Of a DNA stretch of 64,000 nucleotides, positions 1 to 11,754 are shown in pieces (the first letter of the stretch is position 1; every line of letters starts with the position of its first letter). The position numbers and the translations under genes are program-made. Origin of the DNA: Plotosus lineatus (lineage: Eukaryota > Chordata > Actinopteri > Siluriformes > Plotosidae). Location of the stretch: assembly GCA_024760905.1 (NCBI GenBank), contig CM045734.1, positions 43,143,564 to 43,207,563 on the forward strand. Direction: 5' to 3'. The notes under the pieces are model-generated. The model was not told the origin of the DNA, searched no databases, and was given only the letters and a program-made list of their open reading frames with translations.

Positions 1-544
1 CTGACATCGCTGGCATCTTATAAATTGAACACTTTATCAATATTATCACTTTATATAATCACCTACTACCTCACATGTAGGTATTGTTGGATGCTGTCAT
101 TGTGATTCAGCCAGGAGGAATTTTCTTCAAATCTCCTCTCCCTCGGGGCGCCTGTAAAAAGGTTGGAGTCTAGCCATTCCTTTGTGGACCGTAATCAGCA
201 TTGCCCACCACTTCCTTAGAGTATCATGTCTTTTAAGCTTTGTTGATGGTGTTTTAGGAGAGATGAAGGCAGTAAAAGGGGGTTGACATGGCTGGCAATA
301 CATATTTCGACAACATACTGAAGTTGGGCCAGAAGTGTGTCACTTTCTCTAGATTTCCCCATCTTTCGAGACCCAGACCGATCACCGAGTCCACTTGGTT
401 AATCATAATGTAGAAATGTCCCTTTGCAATGAGCGGGACCTTGAGGCAAATTATATATGGATATATACATGACAAGATGTTTGAAAAAAACTTCACGGAG
501 ACTATATGAAGATTCTTGTCCTCACCTTAATGAACCCAAAATAA

Positions 545-650
545 ATTGACTTGCATCTGATCCAAAATGCAGCTTCCAAGGCTCTCATCAACTAAAATTA
601 ATCTCGGCCAGTCCCCTCCTGCATTCACTTCTTTGTGCTTATACAGTATT
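545..650 (+). repeat. Decayed LINE reverse-transcriptase C-terminal remnant
   Basis: A short plus-strand stretch reads like the region after the RT palm of L2/Rex-type LINEs. The phrase LIQNAASKALIN resembles the 'LVQNAAARLL' block of those elements, and a stretch rich in S, P and L follows where the family usually has 'SLHWLPV'. It is too short and decayed to assign to a family. The rest of 1-1840 shows no gene or repeat that I can support, apart from AT-rich runs near 660-725. Confidence 0.4.
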
Positions 651-1844
651 ACTCATTTTGCATGGAGTTATATATGTATATAGTGTATATAATGTTATTT
701 ATATATATATATGTATATTATTGTCTTAGCTTTTTGGAATATTTACACTCTGGACCATCTGCACTAATATAAGGATGTGTTTTCCAAATAGATAAGAAAG
801 CATGATGTAAATTCAAATGCAATAATCACATGCGGTATATTAATTAACATTGGTACATGGATTGTGTTTGGCACTGAAGAACTCCTTTGGAGGCAAATAC
901 ATACCATAGAAAACAGGATAGTCTCTACAGTCTTGCTGTCCTTCTTGAACCATCTCAACTTCTGAAGGACATAAATATAATTGAAAGGGGTCTGATGAGA
1001 AGGAAAATTTCACAAGTATCCAGCTGTCCAAAGGAACGTGGAACCATGACACAGCTGTCCCGCATATCCACAAGACCTGTCACTCAAGCAAGAGGTACTA
1101 ATCTTAGTTTAAAGTGAGAATGCGCGTATTTACTGAAGGTGTGAAAGGGATGGCAAAATTACAGAGCACCACTTGTCATCCCGTAAACATGACAACAGCC
1201 AGAAAGAAAACATTTTTATTTCATTTTTTATTTGATTATCTTAAGAGAAACTGGAAAAAAAAATTTAAACTTAGAGAAATTCTGGTCATGTGGCTGAAAA
1301 ACATGAAAGTTCTACTTTATGGCCCAGAATAGATGCTTTCGCAACAGATTAGGATTAATTGTCCTTGCAGCTCCTGAGGACTGCTGGTGGTTTGCATTTC
1401 ATTTTATAACCTCTGAAGTCATTGTAACTGAGTGAGCTAACACAACACAGATCTGAAGGCTGTGGTGTTCCCCCAAAGAACACCTCCTTCCAACCAACCA
1501 ATGAAACCACCCCCTTGCATTTCAATAAATCCTGTTTAATTCATGAAACTCTTAGTCTTCCAGCTGAAACAACTTTGTAGAAAACAAGCCAAGGCATGTT
1601 TTACAAAGCCTCTACACTGCCATTTCTGTATGTTACTATCCCACTCTACATAGTAGGTTTTATCTGCATGCTTTTAATCAAATATAATTATTTTAGGAAA
1701 CAAAATAAAAAAATAAACAGTTAAAAAATGTAACAAATTAGAATTTATCGTGTAAGATTAAATCACTGAAGCAAGACAATACCATATTTTTCATACAGAA
1801 CATGCCACTACACGCTTGTGTTTGAATAAGAAACATGCATGCAT

Positions 1845-2185
1845 GCATTGCTGACCGCTTTAATCCCACCAGCTAAAGGCCTATCTCAGCCTATACTAGG
1901 CAAAGGCTCAGTACATCCTGAAGACCATCACAGGGTCAAGACACACCATCATTCTCACTCACAATGAGTGGTAATTTGAAACAGCCTGCAACGGTGAAGG
2001 TGCATTTCTTTGGAATGTGAAAGGAAACTGGAGTAGACCAAAAAAAAAAAAAAAAAAAACCCACCACACACAAACTCAAGGAGGGCGTGCAAATACCACA
2101 AAGAAACAACCCCATTGAGCCTGTTACTTGAACTCAGGGCCATTTTGGTTTGAGACAGGCACTATGCTAAACACCACATGACTGT
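1845..2185 (-). repeat. L2-type LINE 3' end fragment (minus)
   Basis: Read on the minus strand this has the usual order of fish L2-type 3' regions: a low-copy 'caagttctccc'-like segment, 'tggtctactccag...ttcc', 'tgcaggctgtttcaaatt', then the 'cctgtgatggtcttcaggatg' and 'gctgagataggc' blocks. A 20-base poly-A run at 2041-2060 interrupts it. It is strongly diverged and non-coding. Confidence 0.5.
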
Positions 2186-2338
2186 GCTGAACTCAATTAT
2201 CCATATATATTCTAAGTATGTATAACTGAATTTTAAAATCAAAATGCATGTTATTATCATTATTAGCCCAAACGTGAACTCCATGTAAGGAAAATCAATG
2301 AATTTCTACTGCAAAATTAATTTCCACTTTTGTCTGTT

Positions 2339-2610
2339 TGGGTTTTTACATCCGAGCCCAGTGGCTTATTAGGCCGGTGCTCATCCACAGTTTCCGTAGC
2401 ATGAAGCAACCAGGAGTTCAACTCCTCCTGGATGGGACGCTAGTTAATCGCAGGCTACCTTCCCAGTATATTTTCACTGGTACCCATTTATACTGCTGGG
2501 TGAACAGAGGCACACTTGTGATTAAGACCTCATTCAGGAGTCTTAGCACAATGGGGGTCTAAACTCCCGATCATGAGCGCAGCACCTTAATCACTACACC
2601 ACCGGCCCCA
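2339..2610 (-). repeat. tRNA-derived SINE, family B (minus)
   Basis: The minus strand starts GGGGCCGGTGG, followed by an A-box-like GTGTAGTGATTAAGG and a B-box-like segment. A family-specific body follows, with 'tataaatgggtaccagtg', 'tatactgggaagg', 'cccatccaggagga' and 'taagcaccggcc'. The same body recurs at 29353 and 40549, which defines a repeat family in this window. It is non-coding and transcribed by RNA polymerase III if active. Confidence 0.7.
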
Positions 2611-2625
2611 TTTCTGCTAGTATAA

Positions 2626-3710
2626 GATCATTATATTGCAAATATTTTATGAAAAAATTGAAGACTGACAAAATTTAACCTCAGACTTGATTGGCACGGT
2701 CATGAGTTTAAAACTTTTGAACTAAACACATATTTCAAGAAGATAGTGATCTCATATGTAAATTAAACTGAACCCCTACAAAATCTGTGGTTTGGATAAA
2801 TGAATGTGCAAATTTAACAATATAGAATCCACCAAAAAATTCTGCATGCAGAACGGTCCCAGCAAAAAGATTTCCTATACTTACAGTCATAACAGGAAAG
2901 TGTTTGTTTTGTGTTGTGGGGATTTTTTTTCCTCATTTAAATCAAATTTATTCCGAGAAAAAAAAAAAAAAAAAAATCACCTCTATGAAATATTACTGTG
3001 TTCATGTCTAACTACACTGCATCTGCATATATTTATGAGCAACATATTATCCCTTGTTCATGCATTCAGCTGTATCTCTGGTGAACTTCTCAAACAGCTT
3101 CTGTGCTCTGACTTTATCCTCCATTCCTCCTCTTGACCTGGCAGAGCTATGTCATGATACTATGTATTATGACAATCTTTCTAAACCATCCTCTGTGGCT
3201 CTCAGATGTTTCACAGTATACCATGTATTCAGTGTAATGGATGGTTTAGTTTAGCAGTGTTTGGACAGCACAGTTTAGGAAAGTCTGTTTTATAAGATGC
3301 CAGTGTAGATAAGTTTAGTTCCAAACATGCACTCATGATGAGAAAGAGTCAGTGCTGTTAGAAGGACAGGTTTAGTTCTTCATCAACATAGAGGAAGTGG
3401 TCTTTGTAAGCTTTTTTTAAATTATTTACCAGGGTATGGTGATAAATACACAATTAAACATCAATTTCAACAAAGCAAGCATGCTAGTTGTTGCCATCTG
3501 GTCACATCATGCTAGTGTATACTTCTCTCTAGCTTATGCCACAGCCATAGTTTATCTTAGTGAGATTTTTCATTCAACAGATGAAATATTCAGTCATTCA
3601 CTGCTGGATACTTCTGTGGTGAAGCTCACACGTACATCAATGTTCCTGTCCATGGAATATTTCAGACACTTTTCTCCAGATACATAGTAATATAAAACAT
3701 AAATAAATCA
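2626..3710. other. No gene seen; AT-rich DNA
   Basis: I find only AT-rich sequence with short A runs (2960-2977) and weak open frames of 60-110 codons without family resemblance or splice context. Confidence 0.5.
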
Positions 3711-3713
3711 ATA

Positions 3714-3736
3714 AAATGATGATGATGATGATGATA

Positions 3737-3802
<66 letters not shown>

Positions 3803-3810
3803 TTGATGAT
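3714..3810 (+). repeat. (GAT)n microsatellite
   Basis: Nearly pure GAT/ATG trinucleotide array of about 97 bases, with a few interruptions (gataat, ggagtt). It ends no recognisable LINE here, although GAT repeats are typical 3' tails of RTE-type elements. Confidence 0.9.
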
Positions 3811-5740
3811 GATGTAAGTTTGTTAACAGTTTAACTAGTTTTGTTCACAGTAACTTTTCTGATCAATTAATTTAGATTAAAACTCCTGTGGATGATTAAT
3901 ATCATATTTGGGGCTCATTTAAAGATGGCAGCAACAAACAATTTAAAATTGCCCATAAATAGAAAATCAATTCTAGACCATTGTACATAAACAATGGAAT
4001 GTACAGCCTGCCAAAAGAAAACAGAACAGTCATTTGTCCAATTACTTGTGGGCAAAAAATGGATAATCATATAAAAAATGTTTGTGATTGCCATACAAGT
4101 TATCAAGTTAAAAACCCCAAATTAAACTTGACATTTGGTGCATTGTTTCATTTAAATAGCAGTGTGCTGAAATACAAACAAGGCAACAGAAACTGTGTAA
4201 CTGTCTAATTATGGGCACGCTGGATACATATGTGAGGACCAGCAGTTCACTTAACATGTACAGCATTGTACCTGAGATACAGATTTACTGCTTCATCATA
4301 TACAAATTCCTCCAATTGATGTAAAAGTTACTGGTGCCTGCCTGCATTGGATAATTGTGCATTTATTATAAACCAGACAAAATTCGAAACAGATGGTTGA
4401 CAATAGCTGTCACTGGTTTATAGTCAACTCATTGTGGCTCATTTTTCCACTTAAAGCAGAATCGGTAGCATGGTGCCTTGAGGTATTTTAGCTAATTGCT
4501 TTGTTGCACTCCATGTTTGGCAATATAAAAATATGTACATAAAATATTTACATAATGTTCTAACCACATTTCCAGAAAAGTTGGGTTATTTCCAAAATGC
4601 AGTAAAAACAAAAATGCTTAATTTGTTAATTCTTGTGAACCTTTTCTTTCTTGGTTAACCACACTAAGACGTTATACTGTTGTAACCCATGCAGAATTAT
4701 ACTTGGAATTGCTGAAATAAGCGTGGATTCAATGGGAAGAGGCGCCACACTGATGGCGACATAATGTATGTCTCTCTCTTTAAAATCCCGGTACATTCCA
4801 CACATCATTGGTGCATCATTCTGTGAGCAGTGGTGCACCTCATACCATGACATAAGCTGGTTTTGCACTTTTCACTATTTATAATCTGTCGGAGCTATTA
4901 AATCTTTGGTAAGGGTAACCTGATGTCTCAATTCCTCAAAATTTAGCTGCAATGGGAACTACTCGAACCAAAATGCAAGGTTTCACTGTCTTTTGGTCCA
5001 TTTGAGATGAGCCTAGTCCCAGAGAATTCGATGGCATTTCTACATAAAATGTATGATCCCTCCATGTATAATATATTTGTAATTCTGGATGCAGCCACAG
5101 ACTATATTAAGTGACAATGGTTTTCTGAAGTACTATATAACCCATATGGCTATACTTGTAACAGTGTGATGGTGGTTTTTCAACCAATGTTGCATGAGTG
5201 CTAAAAACTCATGCACATCCAAAGGTGGTTTTCAACCATGCCCATTCTTTTTGAGCTGATAAAAATGCCTCATAAATTTTGTCAGAAAGGGGTGAGCCAG
5301 CCCCACCCTTGCTTATAAAAGCTGAGTCTTTGGTGTATGTCAATTTTATAGAGCGTAGTCCATAGGCATGGAGCTTGACTTTAGCTGTTTCCTCATATCT
5401 ATGCCCTAAAAACACAATCTAAAAAGCAAACTTTCACTAATCGTATTACCACTATACATGAACAGGAACATGGAACATAAAGTCTTTAAACATAATTAAA
5501 CTAAGAAGACAAGTGATAAAAATCAGCGAGTGAAAGAAGTTAAAAAGAGAACTGTGTTAACCTTTCCTGCTTTCACTCTTGGACATAGTTGGAAAATGCA
5601 GGGGAGACCTATTGATTTATTTCCTCCAGGGCTGAAGTTGATTCAATCCTAAAAGGATCCATGCAACTCTTATACATTTAGCCTCAGACATCTATCAATA
5701 GAGATATCTATCAGGAGTTTCACATTTAGGCATACCTACA
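3811..5740. other. No gene seen; mostly unique DNA
   Basis: About 1.9 kb with no ORF I can assign. A weak match at 4570-4610 (agaaaagttgggttatttcc) resembles the end of the fish repeat seen at 49950. Two short minus-strand frames (4626-4868 and 5209-5415) have no recognisable domain. Confidence 0.45.
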
Positions 5741-6025
5741 TTTATATACAGTGGTACGTTGACTTACGAATTTAATCTGTTCTGACAGCAAGTTCGTAAC
5801 CCAAAAAAAAATCATTGGATGAAACAGTTATTCCCATAAGAAATAACAGAAAACCAATTAATCCATTGCAACCCCCTCCCAAATTCATATAACCTGCCAC
5901 AAACACGTATATTTGACCTAATATATTAAAGATAAACATGTAAAAACAATAAATATTTCAGAATCTTCTTCTTCTTCTTCTTCTTCTTCTTCTTCTTCTT
6001 CTTCTTTCAGCTGCTCCCTTCAGGG

Positions 6026-6544
6026 CTAGCCACAACAAATCATCTGTCTCCATTTCACCCTATCCTGTGCATCTTCTTCTCTCACACCAACTACGTTCAT
6101 GTCTTCCTTCACCACATCCATAAATCTTCTCTTTGGTCTTACTCTAGGCTTTTTGCCTGGCAGTTCCAACCTCAGCATTCTACTACCAATATATTCGCTA
6201 TCATTCCGCTGTACATGTCCAAACCATCTCAATCGAGACTCTCTGACTTTGTCTCCAAAAACTCTAACATGTGCTGTCCCTCTGATGAACTCATTCCTGA
6301 TCCTATCCATCCTCATTACTCCCAAAGAGAACCTCAACATTTTCATCTCTGCTACCTCCAGCTCTGCCTCCTGTCTTTTCCCCAGGGTCACTGTTTCTAA
6401 ACCATACAACATCACTGGCCTCAACACCATCTTCAACATTTTTCCTTTCATTCTTGCCGATACCTTCCTATCACACATCACACCAGACACTTTTCTCCAA
6501 TCATTCCAACCTGCCTGCACATGCTTCTTCACCTCTTTTCCCAC
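6026..6544 (-). pseudogene. R1 RT C-terminal region
   Basis: A 172-residue frame with the thumb/C-terminal blocks of this LINE: VQAGWNDWRKVSGVMCDRK, MLYGLETVTLGKRQEAELE, LRWFGHVQRNDSEYIGSRM, PKRRFMDVVKEDMNVVG and WRQMICCG. It is separated by a frameshift from the palm domain. The same blocks recur in R2-R6. Confidence 0.85.
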
Positions 6545-6708
6545 ACTCCACTGCTTTGGATTGTTGAGCCAAAGTACTTAAAGTCCTGAACCTTCTTTAT
6601 CTCTGCTCCCTGTAACCTCACCGTTCCTCTTGCGTCCTTCTCATTCACACACATGTATTCTGTCTTACTGAGGCTAACCTTCATTCCTCTCCTTTCCAGG
6701 GCATACCT

Positions 6709-7569
6709 TCACCTCTCTAGATTTTCCTCCACTTGTTCTCTGCTCTCACTACAGATCACAATGTCATCTGCAAACGTCATAGTCCAAGTAGATTCTTGTC
6801 TAACCTCGTCTGTCAGCCTGCCCATAACCATCGCAAACAAGAAGGGGCTCAGAGCTGAGCCTTGATGCAGTTCCACCTCCACTTCTGTCACGCCGACAGC
6901 ACACCTCACCACTGTCTTACATCTCTCATACGTGTCCTGCACCACTCTAACATACTTCTCTGCTAATCCAGACTTCCTCATGCAATACCACAGTTCCTCT
7001 CTAGGCACCCTATCATATGCTTTCTCCATATCTACAAAGGCACAATGCAGCTTCTTCTGACTTTCTCTGTACTTCTCTATTAACATCCTCAAAGCAAGCA
7101 CTGCATCTGTGGTGCTCTTTCTTGGCATGAAACCAAACTGTTGTTCATAGATGCTGACCTCTGCCCTTAGTCTAGCTTCCACTATTCTTTCCCATAACTT
7201 CATCATATGGCTCATCAACTTTATCCCTCTGTAGCTGCCACAACGCTACACATCTCCCTTGTTCTTAAAAATGGGCACCATCACACTTCTCCTCCATTCC
7301 TTCGGCATCGTCTGACTCTCTAAGACCTTGTTGAATGCTCTTGTTAGAAAATGTACTGCTACCTTTTCTAGACACTTCCATACCTCCGCCGGTATGTCAT
7401 CAGGACCAACTGCCTTTCCACTCTTCATCCTTTTCAATGCCCTCCTCACTTCATCCTTACTAATCTTTGCTACTTCCTTGTCCTCAATGGTTACCTCTTC
7501 TACTTTTTTTTCTCTCTCATTTTCCTCATTCATCAGCTCCTCAAAGTACTCTTTCCATCGTCCCAGCAC
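6709..7569 (-). pseudogene. R1 reverse transcriptase core, frameshifted
   Basis: Two consecutive minus-strand frames cover the RT. The first (7246-7569) has the KAVGPDDIPAEVWK block and the WRRSVMVPIFKNKGDV block. The second (6709-7218) has FGFMPRKSTTDA, the FVDMEKAYDRVPR palm motif A, the LHQGSALSPFLF motif B and the FADDIVICS motif C with both catalytic Asp residues. The junction between them is a frameshift near 7240, where the 'CGNYRGIKLM' region is damaged. The RT copies element RNA onto nicked target DNA. The catalytic residues are present but the frame is broken. Confidence 0.85.
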
Positions 7570-8006
7570 AATTCTGCCATCAGTAAGTATATTTCCTCTC
7601 TGTCCTTAATCACTCTAACTTGCTGCATGTCCTTCCCATCTCTATTTCTCTGCTGTGCCTATCTGTATAAATCATTTTCTCCTTCCTTACTGTCCAACCT
7701 ATCATACAATTCATCATACGCCCTCTGTTTGGCCTTTTGCACTGCTATTTGCCTTGCGCTGTGCATCCCTGTACTCCTGTTTACTCTCTTCAGTCCTCTC
7801 AATGTCTCACTTCTTCTTAGCTAACCTCTTCTTTTGTACACACTCCTGCAATTTCTCTACTTTCCTTCCAGAGGACACACCAAGTACTCTTCTACCTGTC
7901 GCCCTGATCACATTTGCTGTAGTTGTCCAATAATCCGGAAGCACATCCTGACCACCCAAAGCCTGTTTCAACTACTTCTTGAAGACAACATGGCACTCTT
8001 CCTTTT

Positions 8007-8798
8007 TCAGCTTCCACCACTTTGTCTTCTTTCTGCCTTGGCCTTCTTCAACTTCCTCACTATCAGCGAAATCCTGAACACAACCATTCTATGCTGCCTG
8101 GCAACACTCTCACCCACTACTACTTTGCAGTCACTGACTTCCTTCAAATTACGTCTACACAAGATGTAGTCTACCTGCTTGCTCCTACCTCCACTTTTAT
8201 ATGTCACCCTATGCTCCTCTCTCTTCTGGAAGAAAGTATTCACCACAGCCATTTCCATCATTTTCACAAAATCAATCAATATATGTCCTTCTGTGCTTCT
8301 GTCCTTGATACCAAACCTGCCCATCACTTCCTCGTCCCCTCTGTGGCCTGCACCAACATGTCCATTGAAGTGTACACCAAATAAAACTCTTTCACCTCTG
8401 GGGGTACTCTGCATTACTTCATCTAACTCACTCCAGAATCTCTCCTTCTCTTCTAGCTCATATCCTGTCTGTGGGGCATAAGCACTAACAACACTGTACA
8501 TCACACCTTCAATTTCTAACTTGAGACTCATCACTCTGTCTGACACGCTTTTCATTTCTAGTACATTCCTGACAAACCCCTCATTCAAGATGACTTCTAC
8601 TCTATTTCTCTTCCCATCCACAAGATGATAAAACAGTTTAAACCCCGCTCCCAAGCTTCTAGACTTGCTACCTTTCCACCTGATCTCCTGAACACACAGT
8701 ATGTCCACCTTCCTCCTCTGCATCATGTCAGCCACCTCTCTAGCTTTTCCTGTCATTGTTCCAACATTCAAAGTCCCTACTCTCAGTCCTAGACTCAT
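8007..8798 (-). pseudogene. R1 APE-type endonuclease domain (RTE LINE)
   Basis: Reading of 263 residues starting MSLGLRVGTLNVGTM. The apurinic-endonuclease motifs appear in order: GTLNVGTM (Asn near the start), CVQEIRWKG (catalytic Glu), VVSAYAPQTG (Tyr), LFGVHFNGHVG (expected D-F-N; here HFN, so the catalytic Asp is lost), VDYILCRR (Asp) and RQHRMVV (His). This domain nicks target DNA for target-primed reverse transcription. A basic N-terminal extension continues upstream at 8795-8980. The Asp loss and downstream frameshifts mean it is inactive. Confidence 0.85.
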
Positions 8799-9306
8799 GC
8801 CTTTCCTCTTCTCTCTCCTCCCACGGATCTCCTCCCACCTCTCCTTCTTTGGCCAACATTAGCCCAGTTTCCCCCAGCACCCTGTTGGTTAACAGCATTG
8901 ATGGCAGTCGTTGTTAACCCGGGCTTCGACCGAGCCGGTATGGAATTCTTATTTTTGATTTGCATTCTTATATCTGGCATTGGTTTTACGCCGGATTCCC
9001 TTTCTGGCGCAACCTTTGCATTTATCTGGGCTTGGGACCAGCGTGAGGAAGAAAACTGGCTTGTGCTCCCCTCACGGCTGCATTATTTGATAATATAATA
9101 CATGTACATCAACATTAATAATAATAATAAATAATAATAAAACAAGAATAAACAATAAGTCAACTCACCCTTCCAATCACCGACTGCGATGAATATGTCA
9201 CGTGGGCAGGCATGAGGTGGTACGGAACAGAGGAGTAGGAGAATTTTGTGTATGTGCACACTATGAATACCAGTGAGAAAAAGCTTGTGGTGAGCTCCCA
9301 CAAGGC

Positions 9307-9572
9307 CATTGCTTCTCAAATAGTGGGGCACACATATCACCCTAGGGAACATGCTTTTTTACCATACTGTACTAGAATTAAGTGTAATTGCGCATCCACT
9401 ACAGTAGTTGGCAGTATCACTCTCATTGTCACGCTATGGTGTAGGGAAAAAACACCTAGCAAATGATATGGAGTGCAGTGAACACTATTCATAGTTGTGC
9501 ATGGGGCGCTGAGGGGGCGTGATTTTTTTTTTTCCTATAGGGGGCGTCACAGAAAATTATTTAGAAGTACTG
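9307..9572. mobile_element. hAT-type MITE (266 bp) with perfect 8-bp target duplication
   Basis: The left end CATTGCTTCTCAAATAG and the right end (reverse) CAGTACTTCTAAATAA are imperfect inverted repeats. The flanks carry a perfect 8-bp duplication, CACAAGGC, at 9299-9306 and 9573-9580. An 8-bp duplication and a CAGTGCTTCTCAAATA-like end are hallmarks of hAT elements of the ZBED/Zaphod kind. There is no coding capacity. It lies inside the Tigger-like element at 5749-9771. Confidence 0.8.
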
Positions 9573-9779
9573 CACAAGGCGTTCTCGGAGCATGGAAAAA
9601 TACATGCGGGAATATGATGCTAATCGGCCTGGAAAAAAAAAAAAAACATTTCCCCAGCAGAGCTCGTAATTCAAAATTTTGCTCGTTGGATTGGGCAGAT
9701 TTTCGGTGGGATCGAAATTCGTATCATGGAAAATTCATTACAAGGGATACTCGTAAGTCCAGGTACCACTTTATTGCAC

Positions 9780-11300
9780 AATAATGATAACTTAGCTTGG
9801 CTGATACTACTTTAGGACTATTACTTGATAAAGCAACTAATATCATGCTTTCTTCTATCTTAGTTGATATATAGTCAGAAGTATGTTCTTATGATTCCAA
9901 ATTTAAACAGTATCACTTCCCCTATTTAGATACCAAATGCTATGCACAGTAAGTTCTGTTGCTCTGAGCAGAGGGCGCTGTCTTAACTTACCGTTTCTTA
10001 CAAGTTCATTTATAGGAATTCTAATAAAACTAGCATCCCAAGCCTGTGTCAAAAGTCATTAATGTAGAAATCTTCGTCATGTTTCAGTCTTGTGAGTTAA
10101 AACTATGTGGAAGTTGGGTGGTAATATTTTTCAAGACAGTGATACAAGTATGAGAACATTTCATGTTTTATTGAAGCATACTCCTCCTTTTCTCTGTCAA
10201 AAAAAAAAAAAAAACAAGTATCATGTATGATGTTACACATACAGGAAACAATTCTGGATATATGAAAGGCACATGAAAAGGATGATAAATTAATAAAATT
10301 AATTAGCATTAATTTACCTTGTTTTTATTATTCATTTAAAGCTGTCAATGACATTATACGAGCATATTGTCTCACCAACCCAAAATGAGTTTTTCATATA
10401 AATTGTGGTCTCCAAAGTAAAGCTTAAAATAAAACTTGCCAAACATATTAGAAGGATTCCACTGCCCTGAAAGAGTCTCCCTGTATGCCGGACTATAAAA
10501 TGGACGTAAGAAGCAGAGTTATGATGTAATAAAAAATTCAGGTGCTGAGCACCAACTGAGTTTGCTGTTTACTGAGTCTGCTTTACATTAGGTCATTTTT
10601 ATCCACTGGCCTTTTCAAGGTTCATGCACTCATCACATTTTCTCAGTCATCAGTTGCGCTCTTGCTACGAAATGGTAAAGTTTCGTTAAAAAATATTTAT
10701 GTAAGTTTATGTAAACTTTAAAAATATATATGATCAACATTAAACATGATCATCCCTGATTACTTTGTTCACTAAATATTATATATTATATATTTATTTA
10801 TATTTATATATATTTATATTTATAATATATTATATATTCATATTATATATTTATTTGTACAAGTCACTTAATGTGATATGTTTTCATAGTTAAGAAATAG
10901 TTCATAGGTCACATGCAAAAAAAATTAATAACTACTATAAAAGAGTGGAGCGAACAGAGAGGAAGAGACTGGTCAGAACAATATGTAGGTAACAGGAAAA
11001 CTAACCACCACATATGTTCCATTTTATAGTGACCAGACTGCTGCTGTACTCTCATACATCTACAGCCTTCAGCATGATCAGCCTGATGTAGTCGTGCACT
11101 CTGACACTCAGGAAGCCAGTAAAGGCAAATGAAATGCATGCAAGTTGAGGCCTTGAGGGTCAAGTTTCTTTTCCAGTTACAAAATACTTCAGAGATGATG
11201 ACTGTAATATAACATCTAAGAAATACTAAGAAAAAGGTCTATTCTCTGATTTAAAGATCTGTTCTTCTTAAGACTATGAGGTGATGCACTATATTAAAAT
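9780..11300. other. No gene seen; AT-rich DNA
   Basis: About 1.5 kb without recognisable coding or repeat structure apart from an A run (10200-10214) and alternating AT-rich DNA at 10775-10860. Confidence 0.45.
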
Positions 11301-11311
11301 ATTGTACTTCT

Positions 11312-11437
11312 TCTCCTTTCGGCTTTTCCCTTCAGGGGTCGCCACAGTGAATCATCTCCCTCCATCTCACCCTATCCTTTGCATCTTCTTCTCTTACACC
11401 AATGACCTTCATGTCCTCCTTCACCACATCCATGAAT
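11312..11437 (-). repeat. RTE LINE 3'-end fragment (minus)
   Basis: The minus strand matches the last ~125 bases of the RTE element: the coding end (FMDVVKEDMKVIG, WREMIHCGDP), then 'cccctgaagggaaaagccg' and 'aaaggagaag'. It is a strongly 5'-truncated copy with no clear target duplication. Confidence 0.8.
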
Positions 11438-11509
11438 ACATGATATATATTTAAAAAACCCTCCCACCTGACTGATGTGTAAGTGCATGTATATGTTTAT
11501 ATAATATCA

Positions 11510-11512
<3 letters not shown>

Positions 11513-11566
<54 letters not shown>
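11513..11566. repeat. (AT)n array
   Basis: Pure alternating TA run of about 54 bases, directly abutting the left hammerhead unit. Confidence 0.95.
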
Positions 11567-11570
<4 letters not shown>

Positions 11571-11617
11571 ATAAAAATAAAAGGACAGGACAAAGACTTT
11601 CTATTGAAACTCCATTT

Positions 11618-11672
11618 ATCACTACAGATCTGTTTCGAGGGGTGGTGAAACCATCCTCGCTCTTCAAGTGAT
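11618..11672 (-). ncRNA. Hammerhead ribozyme-like unit, copy B, core mutated
   Basis: On the minus strand this matches the intact units over the whole 55 nt: stem I ATCAC/GTGAT, the stem II hairpin with loop TTC, GAAA, and stem III ACA-GATC-TGT followed by A. The invariant core CTGAAGA, however, reads TTGAAGA (base 3 C to T, plus-strand position 11667). The second base pair of stem II is also lost. C3 is essential in hammerhead catalysis, so this copy should not self-cleave. Confidence 0.7.
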
Positions 11673-11699
11673 TATTCTATAATCTATAATCCTTCTATA

Positions 11700-11754
11700 A
11701 TCACCTGAAGAGAGTGGATGGTTTCACCACCCCTCGAAACAGATCTGTAGTGAT
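11700..11754 (+). ncRNA. Type I hammerhead ribozyme, copy A
   Basis: All hammerhead parts can be read off. Stem I is 11700-11704 (ATCAC) with 11750-11754 (GTGAT). Core CTGAAGA is 11705-11711. Stem II is 11712-11735: GAG/CTC, one mismatch, GG/CC, a bulged A, TGGT/ACCA, loop TTC. GAAA is 11736-11739. Stem III is ACA/TGT around GATC. The cleavage triplet is GTA, with predicted cleavage between 11749 and 11750. The open end at stem I makes it type I. It differs from copies C and D only at 11715, which sits in the stem II mismatch. Penelope-like retroelements are known carriers of such ribozymes; activity is inferred, not shown. Confidence 0.8.

Larger units (their letters stand above)
5962..9084 (-). 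mobile_element. RTE-type LINE, copy R1, near full length (minus)
   Basis: About 3.1 kb on the minus strand. The 5' end is AATGCAGCCGTGAGG (reverse of 9084), as in copies R2, R4 and R6. The 3' end runs through the GGCTAGCCCTGAAGGGAGC-type tail into (AAG)n at 5962-6007. Between them lie an APE-type endonuclease and a reverse transcriptase in one ancestral frame, now broken by frameshifts. RTE elements end in short tandem repeats rather than poly-A, which fits. No target-site duplication could be recognised. Confidence 0.85.
5749..9771. mobile_element. Tigger/pogo-like DNA transposon, split by later insertions
   Basis: The left end CAGTGGTACGTTGACTTACG (after TA) and the right end, read in reverse as AGTGGTACCTGGACTTACG, form terminal inverted repeats. 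TA occurs on both outer sides (5747-5748 and 9772-9773), and the last base of the right end is mutated. TA duplication and CAGTGGTACC termini match the pogo/Tigger group. The interior now contains RTE copy R1 and a hAT-type MITE. I see no transposase. Confidence 0.7.

Noticed and set aside
3714..3810. CRISPR-like array
   Set aside because: Simple trinucleotide repeat; no spacer-repeat structure, and the genome is eukaryotic.
4626..4868. Host gene exon on the minus strand
   Set aside because: 80-codon frame without recognisable domain or convincing splice sites; lies near a fragment of a common fish repeat.
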